Origin: Roseobacter sp. GAI101
Lineage (GTDB): Bacteria > Pseudomonadota > Alphaproteobacteria > Rhodobacterales > Rhodobacteraceae
Assembly: GCF_000156335.1 (NCBI RefSeq)
Contig: NZ_DS999213.1
Coordinates: 1,961,817-2,025,816 of the forward strand
DNA length: 64,000 nt
Direction: 5' to 3'
Shown: positions 7,999-15,710 of the stretch, one piece after another
Layout of the letters: the number at the start of each line of letters is the position of its first letter
Position numbering within the stretch: position 1 is the stretch's first letter
Notes under the pieces: model-generated
What the model saw: only the letters and a program-made list of their open reading frames with translations
Told to the model about the DNA's origin: nothing
The model's database searches: none
Translations under genes and position numbers: made by a program

Positions 7999-8264
7999 GA
8001 CTGGCAGTTAGTTGGATATCAAACAATCGCAAGTGGACATCGCAAAACTGGAACACCTTAGTCCGTTGTCCACATCAAGACGGCAACCGGGCGACCACCA
8101 GCGGCCCCTCAGATGCGCCATTCCCGGATCGTGTAGCAATTTGTTTGATCCAACTGCAGTCCGCGGGACGAAGTTGCCGTCCCGCTTCACTCTCCGCCTT
8201 TCTTACGGGAAAGCCTGATCGGTCGCGGCAGCAGAGACAATTGCCCTGGAAACACGCGGTCAGG

Positions 8265-8740
8265 TTATGCGCTGCCCATCAGTCTCATCATGGCAAGGCT
8301 CAGTGCCCGGACCGCTGTGGGGATGCAGGCCTCGTCCAGATTGAAGTCGCTGCGGTGGAGCATGGTTTGGTGATGTTCCAGCTTCGAGCCAATGCGCAGA
8401 TGTGCAGCTGGCTTGCGGGTCGAGAATTCTGCGAAATCCTCGCTGCCCATAGACCCTTGTGTGAGTTCGATCACCTTGTCCGCCCCGATGATCTGACGCG
8501 TGGCTTCGAGAACCGGATGGAGGATATTGCGATTGTTCACAACTGGCGGAACGCCGGTGTGGAAAACCGGTGTGATGTCGACACCGAACTGGGCGGCAAC
8601 CCCGGCGCATTGCAGTTTGATCGCGTCTCGGATGATCGGGTCATGCCTTCGGGATGCAAACGCCGCAGGTAGTCCTCCGGTGAGGTGACGGCAGGGAACT
8701 GGTTAATTTGAGCGAAATAGTTAGAGGGGCTGTGTTTCAT
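8265..8740 (-). pseudogene. Decayed M20-family amidohydrolase (C-terminal remnant, frameshifted)
   Basis: One frame from about 8740 reads VTSPEDYLRRLHPEGM; a shift near 8640 leads into a second frame reading IIRDAIKLQCAGVAA, FHTGVPPVVNN, GSMGSEDFAEF and KLEHHQTMLHRSDFN, ending at 8265. These are the dimerisation-domain end and the C-terminal catalytic segment of hippurate-hydrolase-like M20 peptidases; the conserved glutamate of GSEDF and a C-terminal histidine survive. The N-terminal half with the first metal ligands is absent and no start codon is credible. The enzyme cannot be functional. It marks the left part of the degraded accessory region. Confidence 0.7.
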
Positions 8741-9287
8741 TCACAGCAGATATGGCCCGGCCAAGAAACACAGAAAAAACTACAGAAGATTCTTGCTGCC
8801 CGGAGGTAGATTGAAGAACTAAGAGCTCCAACCGGACATAGGGCTTTGCCAGCATACCCTGTTTAAGACCTTCTTCATTTTCATTCTTCGCGCCAAGTGT
8901 TGATGGCTTCATTGATCTGTTAGCTTGCCTAAAATGCGGTTCGCATGAATAGCTGATCTGGACCTTTCGCGTCGCCCATCAAAGGAGGGCGGAGAGTTGC
9001 CGTTCGCGGCGCTGGCCGCGAAAGGCAGCAGTGCGCAGGAAGCGGTGTTTGCAAAGTCGAGAGTTTCCTAGATGGTTCTTAAAGGACAAGCTTCCTTTGA
9101 CAGGCTGAGCCATCGCTGCCAAGCGCCTTTTGGACCTCGACCACCCATTATGAAACTTCAGACACTTCGCATCAAGGATTGCACTTATTACTTGAACTCT
9201 GATTTACGACATTCGCAATCCGAACCGTGCAGTCAAAGGTCCAGGCTTGGCTTGCGTATGTGTCAATTGAACGAGGCATGAGATTGT
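8741..9287. other. Gene-free stretch between the M20 remnant and the DUF2971 gene
   Basis: No frame here has a recognisable family, good start site or coding character. The only structure noticed is a small GC hairpin (CGCGGC / GCCGCG) at 9005-9020. The composition fits decayed intergenic DNA of a genomic island; the promoter of the downstream gene should lie in its last 100 bases. Confidence 0.5.
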
Positions 9288-10115
9288 ATGACTGAAGAAC
9301 TAACCTACTATTGCAGTGAAAATGTATTTTTGTCTTTCTTAGAGAGCAAGCAGCTTTGGCTGACGTCCCTTTCACAGTCAAATGACTCGGCTGAGGGACG
9401 CTGGATGCGGGACTACTGGCTTGAAAGCTTTGCGCGGAAACCGTCCCCGGCAAAAAGATTAGAGCGACAAGGCGCAGCGGTCTGTATGGACATTGCTAGC
9501 CACGACCGTTTGGCGTTGGGCGTCTGTTTCTCCGAGGAACGAGATCTTTTAAGCCAGTGGCGCGGATACGCTGCAGATGGCACCGGATTCTCCATTACTT
9601 TCTCTAAGAAAGCCTTGGAGGCCGTCGCTAAAGACCATCTTGCGAGCAAGTTGCAGTTGACCAAGATCGCTTACGGCCCCCAAGACACTGATGAAATCGG
9701 TGCCATTGTGGATTTGCTCAACAACGCCTTCGGCGAGGACGCCCGGCTCTATAATGAGTCCAATGGTACCGGCAGTATGGCACTAGACTATGGCACCAAT
9801 GGCGAAAAGCAGGCGAATTATGAAAAAGCTGCCAGATTCCTCTTCACGGCCAAAAACGGCGCGTTCCGTGAGGAAAAAGAATGGCGGCTCTTCACCTATG
9901 GAAATCTCTTTTCAATTGACGGAGTGAAGCTTAGGGGGACGGGGAAGGCGATTTCTCCGTACATCCCCATAACCATCCCTGCAGAAGCCGTATTACAGGT
10001 GACCCTTGGCCCGACCAATCAGACCCCACAACACGTTTTGAAATTTGCCTTAAAGCACAATGGACTTTCCGAGGTTAATATTGGAGCGAGTAACGCGAGC
10101 TATCAGGCACGCTGA
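9288..10115 (+). CDS. DUF2971 domain protein
   Basis: The 275-residue cytosolic protein shows the DUF2971 pattern: an N-terminal YYCSENVFLSFLESKQLWLTS segment, then VCFSEERDLLSQWRGYAADG followed by GFSITF, and near residue 205 EEKEWRLFTY. The function of the family is unknown; members occur frequently in genomic islands and beside defence genes. No signal peptide or membrane segment. The base composition is more A+T-rich than the flanking core genes, and an IS remnant begins 85 bases downstream, consistent with acquired DNA. Confidence 0.75.
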   Translation: MTEELTYYCSENVFLSFLESKQLWLTSLSQSNDSAEGRWMRDYWLESFARKPSPAKRLERQGAAVCMDIASHDRLALGVCFSEERDLLSQWRGYAADGTGFSITFSKKALEAVAKDHLASKLQLTKIAYGPQDTDEIGAIVDLLNNAFGEDARLYNESNGTGSMALDYGTNGEKQANYEKAARFLFTAKNGAFREEKEWRLFTYGNLFSIDGVKLRGTGKAISPYIPITIPAEAVLQVTLGPTNQTPQHVLKFALKHNGLSEVNIGASNASYQAR

Positions 10116-10199
10116 CGCTCGGAAGTTTGGATTTTCAACGTGATCGCTGCGACTTTATTGAATGGCCGCGTTAGGCTGTTCACGGCACCTAACACCAAG

Positions 10200-10444
10200 G
10201 GCGTATTCTGTTGAAAAACTCTTGTTGATTTGAAGTGCTGTCGCTGATTCACTTTCCTTACGGATTGGGAGGGAATGGCGATGTTGGGACCGAAGCAAGA
10301 GGCGCAAGGCGCGTTGTTTTATGAGTTCTCGATTGAAGATCATGTGCCTCAAGATCACCTGCTACGTTCGATTGACCGGTTTGTGGATCTGAACAGTATC
10401 CGTCCGCATCTTGCAGAATTTTACAGCCACACTGGCCGTCCATC
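10200..10444 (+). mobile_element. IS1182-type element remnant: left end and start of its transposase
   Basis: The segment starts with the same end sequence as the intact element at 12947 (ATTCTGTTGAAAAACTCTT) and carries the first ~58 transposase codons, with GPKQEAQGALFYEF and DHLLRSIDRFVDL, closely related to but not identical with the intact copy. It stops abruptly at TGRPS where an IS3-type element begins. The rest of the transposase is absent on the far side of that element, so part was deleted. It cannot transpose by itself. Confidence 0.8.
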
Positions 10445-10483
10445 GGTAATCCCCCCATTTTTAATGGGGCCCAGCCGTAGAAT

Positions 10484-11317
10484 TCAGGCGGCTGTTTTCA
10501 GTTTCATGGCGGGTGTCATGCCGCCGATACCCATATTGGGTCGCTCATTGTTGTAAGTCCAGAGCCATTCAGTCGCCTGGTCTTGTGCCTTCTCAATCGT
10601 TTCAAAGATATATTGCCCAAGCCACTCGCCGCGAACGGTGCGATTGTAGCGTTCAATATACGCGTTCTGCTGGGGTTTGCCCGGCTGGATGTATTCAAGC
10701 CGGATGTTGCGTTTCTCAGCCCATTCCATGAGCTTGCCACTGACATATTCCGGGCCGTTGTCGACACGAATTGTCTGCGGCTGACCTCGCCATTCAATGA
10801 TCTGGTTCAGGCTGCGCACAACGCGCTCCGCTGGCAGCGAAAAGTCTACCTCGATGCACAGACCCTCGCGGTTGAAGTCATCCAGGACGTTCAGTGTTCG
10901 GATTGATCGACCATCCGCGAGCTGATCTGCCATGAAGTCCATCGACCACGTCTCATTTGGCCTGTCAGGCACGGCCAGTGGTTCGGGTTTGTCCCGCTTC
11001 AAGCGTTTCCTGGGCTTAATCCGTAGGTTCAGCTCCAACTCGCAGTAGATCCGGTAGACGCGTTTGTGGTTCCAGCCGTAACCCTGCACGTTGCGCAGGT
11101 ATGAGAAGCATAGGCCAAAGCCCCAACTACGCTTGTTGGCTGTCAGGCGTTCCAACCAGTCAGCGATCTCTTCATTCTCATCGCTCAGAACAGGGCTATA
11201 TCGAAAGCACGTCTCGCTGATCTGAAACGCGCGGCAAGCCAATGCGATACTGACCCCATGTTGTGCGACTGCGTTCATGGCCATCTCACTTCGCTGAGAC
11301 GGCCTCAGCGCTTTTTT
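10484..11317 (-). CDS. IS3-family transposase, OrfB part (catalytic domain)
   Basis: This frame is given from the frameshift site onward, about 277 residues. It contains the HTH_21 region ([20 protein letters not shown]) and an rve integrase core with the DDE triad: D in [11 protein letters not shown] in [10 protein letters not shown] in [15 protein letters not shown], spaced as in retroviral-type integrases. OrfB lacks a good start of its own and is expected to be made as an OrfAB fusion through -1 slippage at 11311-11317. No disabling mutation is seen. Confidence 0.88.
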   Translation of the reverse strand, partial: KKALRPSQRSEMAMNAVAQHGVSIALACRAFQISETCFRYSPVLSDENEEIADWLERLTANKRSWGFGLCFSYLRNVQGYGWNHKRVYRIYCELELNLRIKPRKRLKRDKPEPLAVPDRPNETWSMDFMADQLADGRSIRTLNVLDDFNREGLCIEVDFSLPAERVVRSLNQIIEWRGQPQTIRVDNGPEYVSGKLMEWAEKRNIRLEYIQPGKPQQNAYIERYNRTVRGEWLGQYIFETIEKAQDQATEWLWTYNNERPNMGIGGMTPAMKLKTAA

Positions 11318-11571
11318 CCAAGAGCTTCCTTCAGCAGATCGTTCTGCATGCTCATCTCGGCATACATGCGCTTCAGGCGACGGTTCTCGTCGGCCATGTC
11401 CTTCATCTCTGACATCAATGACGCGTCCATCCCGCCAAACTTGGCCCGCCATTTGTAGAAGCTGGCGCTGCTCATGCCATGCTCACGGCACAGCTCAGAA
11501 AATGGCACGCCGCCCTCCGCCTGCTTCAGGATCGCCATGATCTGCGCGTCGCTATATCGTCCATTCTTCAT
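11305..11571 (-). CDS. IS3-family transposase, OrfA (DNA-binding part)
   Basis: The 88-residue product begins [16 protein letters not shown] and contains the IS3/IS911 helix-turn-helix ([20 protein letters not shown]), followed by a leucine-zipper-like helix ([17 protein letters not shown]). It binds the terminal repeats and, as OrfAB, delivers the catalytic domain. It ends at the TGA just beyond the A6G slip site. Its start lies about 70 bases inside the right terminal repeat. Confidence 0.88.
   Translation of the reverse strand: MKNGRYSDAQIMAILKQAEGGVPFSELCREHGMSSASFYKWRAKFGGMDASLMSEMKDMADENRRLKRMYAEMSMQNDLLKEALGKKR
11311..11317 (-). promoter_or_regulatory. Programmed -1 frameshift site of the IS3 element
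   Basis: On the minus strand the bases read A AAA AAG in the orfA frame, four codons before the orfA stop. Slipping back one base continues into orfB as KKALRP. This is the classic IS3 slippery heptamer. Confidence 0.75.
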
Positions 11572-11772
11572 CGTAAATCTCCTCAGTTATCTTGCCGAGA
11601 AAATTCTACTTTTGAACACCACTAATTTTAGGGAGGATTACCCTTGGTAATGTAGCGATGAAGATCGTCGGGTTTCATATCGTCGTCCGGTCTCGAAGAT
11701 CTATCCAAAGACAGATTGCTGCGCGTCGCTGCAACATTGCCATTCCCGGGATGGGGATACTAGGGTTCGAGT

Positions 11773-11790
11773 TTTTTCATATATGAAAAA
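11773..11790. other. Perfect 18-bp A/T-rich palindrome
   Basis: TTTTTCATATATGAAAAA is a perfect inverted repeat about 75 bases upstream of the gene at 11865. It could be an operator for that gene or a bidirectional terminator isolating it from the IS element. Confidence 0.45.
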
Positions 11791-11801
11791 TTGACCTAGG
11801 T

Positions 11802-11876
11802 GGTTGCCATCCTCTGTCCGGCATTCAGTCCTGATTGTGGTTATTCCCCGCATTAGGAGGTCGAATGGACGTTCAA
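11802..11876 (+). repeat. Duplicated 5' leader, copy 1 (intact gene follows)
   Basis: About 75 bases covering the leader, the AGGAGG Shine-Dalgarno and the first codons of the gene at 11865 recur imperfectly at 12354-12431. Shared blocks include TTCAGTCCTGATT, GGTTATTCCCC and ATTAGGAG-TCGAATG. Confidence 0.8.
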
Positions 11877-12260
11877 GAAAAAATCCAGACACGTCTGGAT
11901 GTATCAGATCTTTTTATAGAACCACCGTCCCAATGGGGCTTTCGTGGAGACCCTATCCTGTGGCAGCGACTAAGGGATCGTTTCGTCGACATAGAACAGC
12001 CCAAGTGTATCAACGACTTCGTCGCGTTGATTGACAATGCATTTACCGCTGAAATCGGTGTAGGCATGTTAGCGCTTGATGAAGCAACGCTGTCGGGCTT
12101 TCACTCGGACGGAATGTCGTCAGGCATGATCAGTGGTACTTTTTGGCGGAATACTGCTCTACCAATTTTGCTCCAACGCTTCATCTCGACACACGCTTTA
12201 TCTCAAGTCGAAGATCAGCCGGGAAAATCGATACGATATCGACATCCCTCGAGACAGTAA
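11865..12260 (+). CDS. Hypothetical protein, family not recognised
   Basis: The ATG at 11865 follows AGGAGG by five bases; upstream in-frame starts have no such signal. The 131-residue product begins MDVQEKIQTRLDVSDLFIEP and has WGFRGDPILWQRLRDRF, then GMSSGMISGTFWRNTALPIL. It looks like a soluble alpha-rich protein without signal or membrane segments. The last ~20 residues (rich in R, H, P, S) look unrelated to the rest, so the 3' end may be truncated by rearrangement. The duplicated leader downstream shows that a second copy once existed here. Confidence 0.55.
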   Translation: MDVQEKIQTRLDVSDLFIEPPSQWGFRGDPILWQRLRDRFVDIEQPKCINDFVALIDNAFTAEIGVGMLALDEATLSGFHSDGMSSGMISGTFWRNTALPILLQRFISTHALSQVEDQPGKSIRYRHPSRQ

Positions 12261-12353
12261 ATCTGTCGGAATAACATGGTACCCACATGGAAAGTACTAA
12301 CCAGAAAATTTCAACTTCAAGCATCTAGATTTATATGCAGCTGAATTCTTTCA

Positions 12354-12431
12354 AGGTTGCCACCCTCTCTCCGTCGTTCAGTCCTGATTAAGGTTATTCC
12401 CCACATTAGGAGATCGAATGAACGTTCGAGA
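12354..12431 (+). repeat. Duplicated 5' leader, copy 2 (gene lost)
   Basis: This copy of the 11802 leader retains a Shine-Dalgarno-like AGGAGA and ATG (12418), but translation would stop after six codons (MNVREM). It is the remnant of a tandem paralogue whose coding part was deleted and replaced by the FkbM fragment that follows. Confidence 0.7.
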
Positions 12432-12497
12432 GATGTGATCGGCGGAGCAATACTCGACCACGGTAGCGGCGGCGTAGTGCGGTCGCGGGCGGCTTAA

Positions 12498-12758
12498 AAG
12501 TCGGCCACTTTGGCCCTTTCATTTGATGGCATTGTTTCAGAATTTGGTGAGGTGGCATTCCTGAAGATGGATATCGAAGGCGCAGAACTTGATATTCTAG
12601 AACAGATGCTGGTCCGAAAAACTTTCGAACGAGTGCGTTTGACAGTAGCCGAAACTCACGAAAATAAATTTAAGGAGTTGCGGCCTAGATTTCGTGCATT
12701 GCGGCTCGCTGTCGCCGAGGCGTATCCCACAACCCGTGTCAATCTGGACTGGATCTAG
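12498..12758 (+). pseudogene. FkbM-type methyltransferase fragment
   Basis: An open frame after the stop at 12495 carries VAFLKMDIEGAELDILEQML, the post-motif region of FkbM-family SAM-dependent methyltransferases, then TVAETHENKF and a normal-looking C-terminal end. The N-terminal SAM-binding part is missing and there is no start signal, so this is a 3' fragment left by recombination, not an active gene. Confidence 0.65.
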
Positions 12759-12946
12759 CTCAATCGTAATAGCTGCCATTCGCCGCGGAGCAGAATTTCG
12801 GTAACACTGGGCTCAAACCGGACTTGCGGCGGTGCGGCACGCAAATCTTGACCTTGCAGGTTTCAGCGCGACCAACCGGATGACCGGTTCCAGCCCTTCT
12901 TGCGGTTCGTCGCTGCGTCGTGGTCACCCAGAACTACCGACGGACA

Positions 12947-14489
12947 GGGCTAATTCTGTTGAAAAACTCTTCTTGATTTGAGGGTCTTCGGGTGATTCAA
13001 TTTCCCCATAAAAGCGGGGGACTGGTCAATGATGGGACCGAAGCAGGAAGCACAGGCGGCGCTGTTTTATGAGTTTTCACTTGAGGATCATGTCCCGCAA
13101 GATCACCTATTGCGGTCGATTGATCGGTTTGTCGATTTGAGTGACATTAGGCAATATCTCGCAGAGTTTTACAGTCACACTGGCCGTCCATCGATTGACC
13201 CTGAGCTGTTAATCCGCATGCTACTGGTTGGTTATTGCTTTGGCATTCGGTCCGAGCGGCGGCTGTGCGAGGAGATTCATTTGAACTTGGCGTATCGCTG
13301 GTTCTGTCGCCTTGATCTGTCAGATCCGATACCAAGCCATTCGACTTTTTCAAAGAACAGACATGGGCGTTTTCGTGAGAGCGCTCTGCTGCGGCATCTG
13401 TTTGAGAAGACCGTTGCGCGCTGCATTGCAGACGGTTTGGTGAGTGGCCAGCGCCTCGCAGCGGACGCCAGTCTAATTGAGGCCGACGCCAACAAACAGA
13501 ACTCCACACCAAAGGAGGACTGGGATCACAGGGCAATTGACCCGAGCGATGCGCCCCGCGCGGTCAAAGAGTATCTGGACGTCCTGGACGATGCGGCATT
13601 CGGTGCTGCATCTGAAGTTGAGCCAAAGTTCACGTCCCACTCCGACCCAAGCAGCCAGTGGACTGCAGCCCGAAAAGGCCCTGCGTTCTTTGCCTATTCC
13701 ACCAATTATCTGATCGATACCGATCACAGTGTCATCGTGGACGTTGAAGCGACCAGATCGATCCGGCAGGCGGAAGTTCGATCTGTGCGCACCATGTTGG
13801 ATAGGATCAAAGACCGGCATGATCTGGCACCCGAACGTCTCATCGCGGACAGCGCTTATGGATCAGGGCCCATGCTCGGCTGGCTTGTAGATCGCAAAAT
13901 CAATCCCCATATTCCGGTCCTGGATAAAGCTGGTCGCACCGACGGCACCTGGTCTCGCGCAGATTTTGAATGGGACGCCGAGAACAACCAATACATCTGC
14001 CCAGAGGGTGAACCCCTGAAGCAGTTCCGCCGAAACTATTCTGACCCCAACCGTGGGCCCACCGGCAAAGGCGTCGCCAAGTATCAGGCTCTGAAGCATA
14101 CCTGTCAGGCCTGCCAATCAAAGATGAAATGCTGCCCGAATGCTGATGCCCGCAAGATCACTCGCGAAGAACATGAAGATGCCCGCCAGGTTGCCCGCGA
14201 CATTGCCAAGACCAAGCAATATGCGATCTCAATGAGGTTGCGAAAGAAGGTCGAGATGCTCTTCGCACACCTCAAACGCATTCTCGGCCTCGGAAGGCTC
14301 CGATTACGTGGACCATGCGGTGCAAATGACGAATTCCTACTCGCCGCAACCGCCCAAAACCTCCGCAAACTGGCCAAGATCTTTCCTGCACCGCAGCAAA
14401 CGCGCAAAGCCTGATAAGAAAGGTGCTTGCTCCCAGTTTGGAGCACCACTTTCTGCACCGGCAACACGGTGTTTTTCCACAGAATCGGC
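12947..14489 (+). mobile_element. Intact IS1182-type insertion sequence
   Basis: The left end carries ATTCTGTTGAAAAACTC and the right end, read inverted, ATTCTGTGGAAAAACAC, giving terminal inverted repeats with few mismatches around a single complete transposase gene. Ends are placed to within a few bases. No clear target duplication was found. The remnant at 10200 is a related, diverged copy. Confidence 0.8.
13029..14414 (+). CDS. IS1182-family transposase
   Basis: The 461-residue protein is full length. It has the N-terminal DUF772 domain (DHLLRSIDRFVDL ... GRPSIDPELLIRMLLVGY) and a DDE_Tnp_1-type core: D in RLAADASLIEAD, D in LIADSAYGSG and E in KKVEMLFAHLKRILGLGR. A cysteine cluster between the last two (CQACQSKMKCC) is typical of the family. 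It may begin at the first or second ATG (13029/13032). No frameshift or stop, so the element may be active. Confidence 0.93.
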   Translation: MMGPKQEAQAALFYEFSLEDHVPQDHLLRSIDRFVDLSDIRQYLAEFYSHTGRPSIDPELLIRMLLVGYCFGIRSERRLCEEIHLNLAYRWFCRLDLSDPIPSHSTFSKNRHGRFRESALLRHLFEKTVARCIADGLVSGQRLAADASLIEADANKQNSTPKEDWDHRAIDPSDAPRAVKEYLDVLDDAAFGAASEVEPKFTSHSDPSSQWTAARKGPAFFAYSTNYLIDTDHSVIVDVEATRSIRQAEVRSVRTMLDRIKDRHDLAPERLIADSAYGSGPMLGWLVDRKINPHIPVLDKAGRTDGTWSRADFEWDAENNQYICPEGEPLKQFRRNYSDPNRGPTGKGVAKYQALKHTCQACQSKMKCCPNADARKITREEHEDARQVARDIAKTKQYAISMRLRKKVEMLFAHLKRILGLGRLRLRGPCGANDEFLLAATAQNLRKLAKIFPAPQQTRKA

Positions 14490-14666
14490 GGAAAGCGGAT
14501 GTTCGCTGCAACTGCATGATCACTCTGTCATTGGTACCGAAGCGGACATGCAATAGGCACCTTGGAATTATACTGGTAGGGTGATTTATGGGTCGACGGC
14601 AACAATCCCTAAATACTTGACCGATGGCGTCACGTCGCATTCGCAATTTGTGTTGAATGGTCTAAA

Positions 14667-15710
14667 GTGAATCTTAAAAGGAAGGCGAAATTGGTGGCCA
14701 ACGCACAGCAACTCATTGGTCTCTTGAAGAGTCATGTTGAGGGGAACGAAGAGCGATTCTTCGATCTCGCGCTTCAGCTTGCGTCTTCGGAAGAGCAAAA
14801 GGGCCATACACGACTGGCAGAACAGCTTCGGCAGTGGGTCGAGGCAGGGCAAGCACCAAAGCCACCTACGCCATCCCCAACACTGATCGCAAAGCCACGT
14901 GGTGAGCTGGCTTCGATCATTGGTACAGCGTATCCAGAGACCAGACTGAATGATCTAATCCTTCCAGAGTCTGTGGCCTCTGAACTTGAGCAACTCGTTG
15001 TTGAGTTCCGCAAGCGCGACATTCTGGAAAAGCATGGCCTGACACCGAGGCAGCGTGTCCTGTTGGCAGGACCGCCGGGGACCGGAAAGACGATGACCGC
15101 ATCAGCATTAGCGGGTGATTTGAAGCTGCCTCTCTACTCTGTACTGTTGCATGGGTTGATATCGAAGTTCATGGGTGAGACCGCCTCCAAACTGAATGCT
15201 GTCTTCGAGGCTGTTAGGACCCAAAGAGGGGTCTACTTGTTCGATGAGATCGATGCCCTTGCCGCGACCAGAGAGGGTGACAATGACGTTGGCGAAGCGC
15301 GACGAACCCTGAATTCCTTTCTGCAGTTTATGGAAGAAGACACAGGGCCTTCGTTGATAATTGCAACAACGAACCTTCCTCGGATTTTAGACAAGGCAAT
15401 ACTGCGCCGCTTTGATCTGGTCTTGATGTACGAATTGCCTACTGCTGAAGCCATGCAGAAAGCTATGTCGCGGCGGCTAATTGGGTTTGATTTATCAGGG
15501 GTTATCTGGGACGATGTGGTTGAGCAGGCCCATGGTCTTTCATCCTCTGATGTAATTCAGGCCGCGATGGATGCCGCTCGTCGGGCAGTATTGAATTCAA
15601 AAAAGACTATAACGTCGGCTGACTTGTTACGTTCAATTGGTCGCCGACGGGATTTGCAGGCGTTGGGTATAAACAGTGGCAGAACGGAATCTTCCTCACA
15701 TAGTTCTTAA
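14667..15710 (+). CDS. ietA: AAA-family ATPase, IetA-like partner of the subtilisin-like protease
   Basis: A 347-residue single-domain AAA ATPase. After an alpha-helical N-terminal region (about 1-90) it has Walker A GPPGTGKT (135-142), Walker B YLFDEID with D193 and E194, sensor-1 LIIATTNLP, an arginine finger in AILRRFDLVL, and a C-terminal helical lid (DLSGVIWDDVVEQAHGLSSSDV). The gene overlaps the protease gene by 35 bases. An AAA ATPase directly preceding a subtilase is the arrangement of ietAS, described on Ti plasmid pTiC58 as antitoxin (ATPase) and toxin (protease) and later listed among phage-defence pairs. The start is uncertain: AGGAAGG at 14679 also suits TTG 14691 or GTG 14694. 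Confidence 0.83.
   Translation: MNLKRKAKLVANAQQLIGLLKSHVEGNEERFFDLALQLASSEEQKGHTRLAEQLRQWVEAGQAPKPPTPSPTLIAKPRGELASIIGTAYPETRLNDLILPESVASELEQLVVEFRKRDILEKHGLTPRQRVLLAGPPGTGKTMTASALAGDLKLPLYSVLLHGLISKFMGETASKLNAVFEAVRTQRGVYLFDEIDALAATREGDNDVGEARRTLNSFLQFMEEDTGPSLIIATTNLPRILDKAILRRFDLVLMYELPTAEAMQKAMSRRLIGFDLSGVIWDDVVEQAHGLSSSDVIQAAMDAARRAVLNSKKTITSADLLRSIGRRRDLQALGINSGRTESSSHSS

Larger units (their letters stand above)
10445..11642 (-). mobile_element. IS3-family insertion sequence (about 1.2 kb)
   Basis: The ends are imperfect inverted repeats: GGTAATCC at the left edge and GGATTACC at the right, with similarity extending inward to GTAGAATT. Length, two overlapping reading frames (orfA, orfB) and the A6G slip site are standard for the IS3 family. 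No target duplication is visible because the IS1182 sequence does not resume at the right edge, so a deletion followed insertion. The element appears intact and could be active. Confidence 0.85.

Noticed and set aside
8008..8190. Short frames on both strands between the DUF2805 gene and the M20 remnant
   Set aside because: No start signals, families or coding character.
7374..9287. A left attachment site copying the 3' end of tRNA-Phe
   Set aside because: I looked for the inverted T-arm/acceptor sequence and found no convincing match, so no att repeat is reported.
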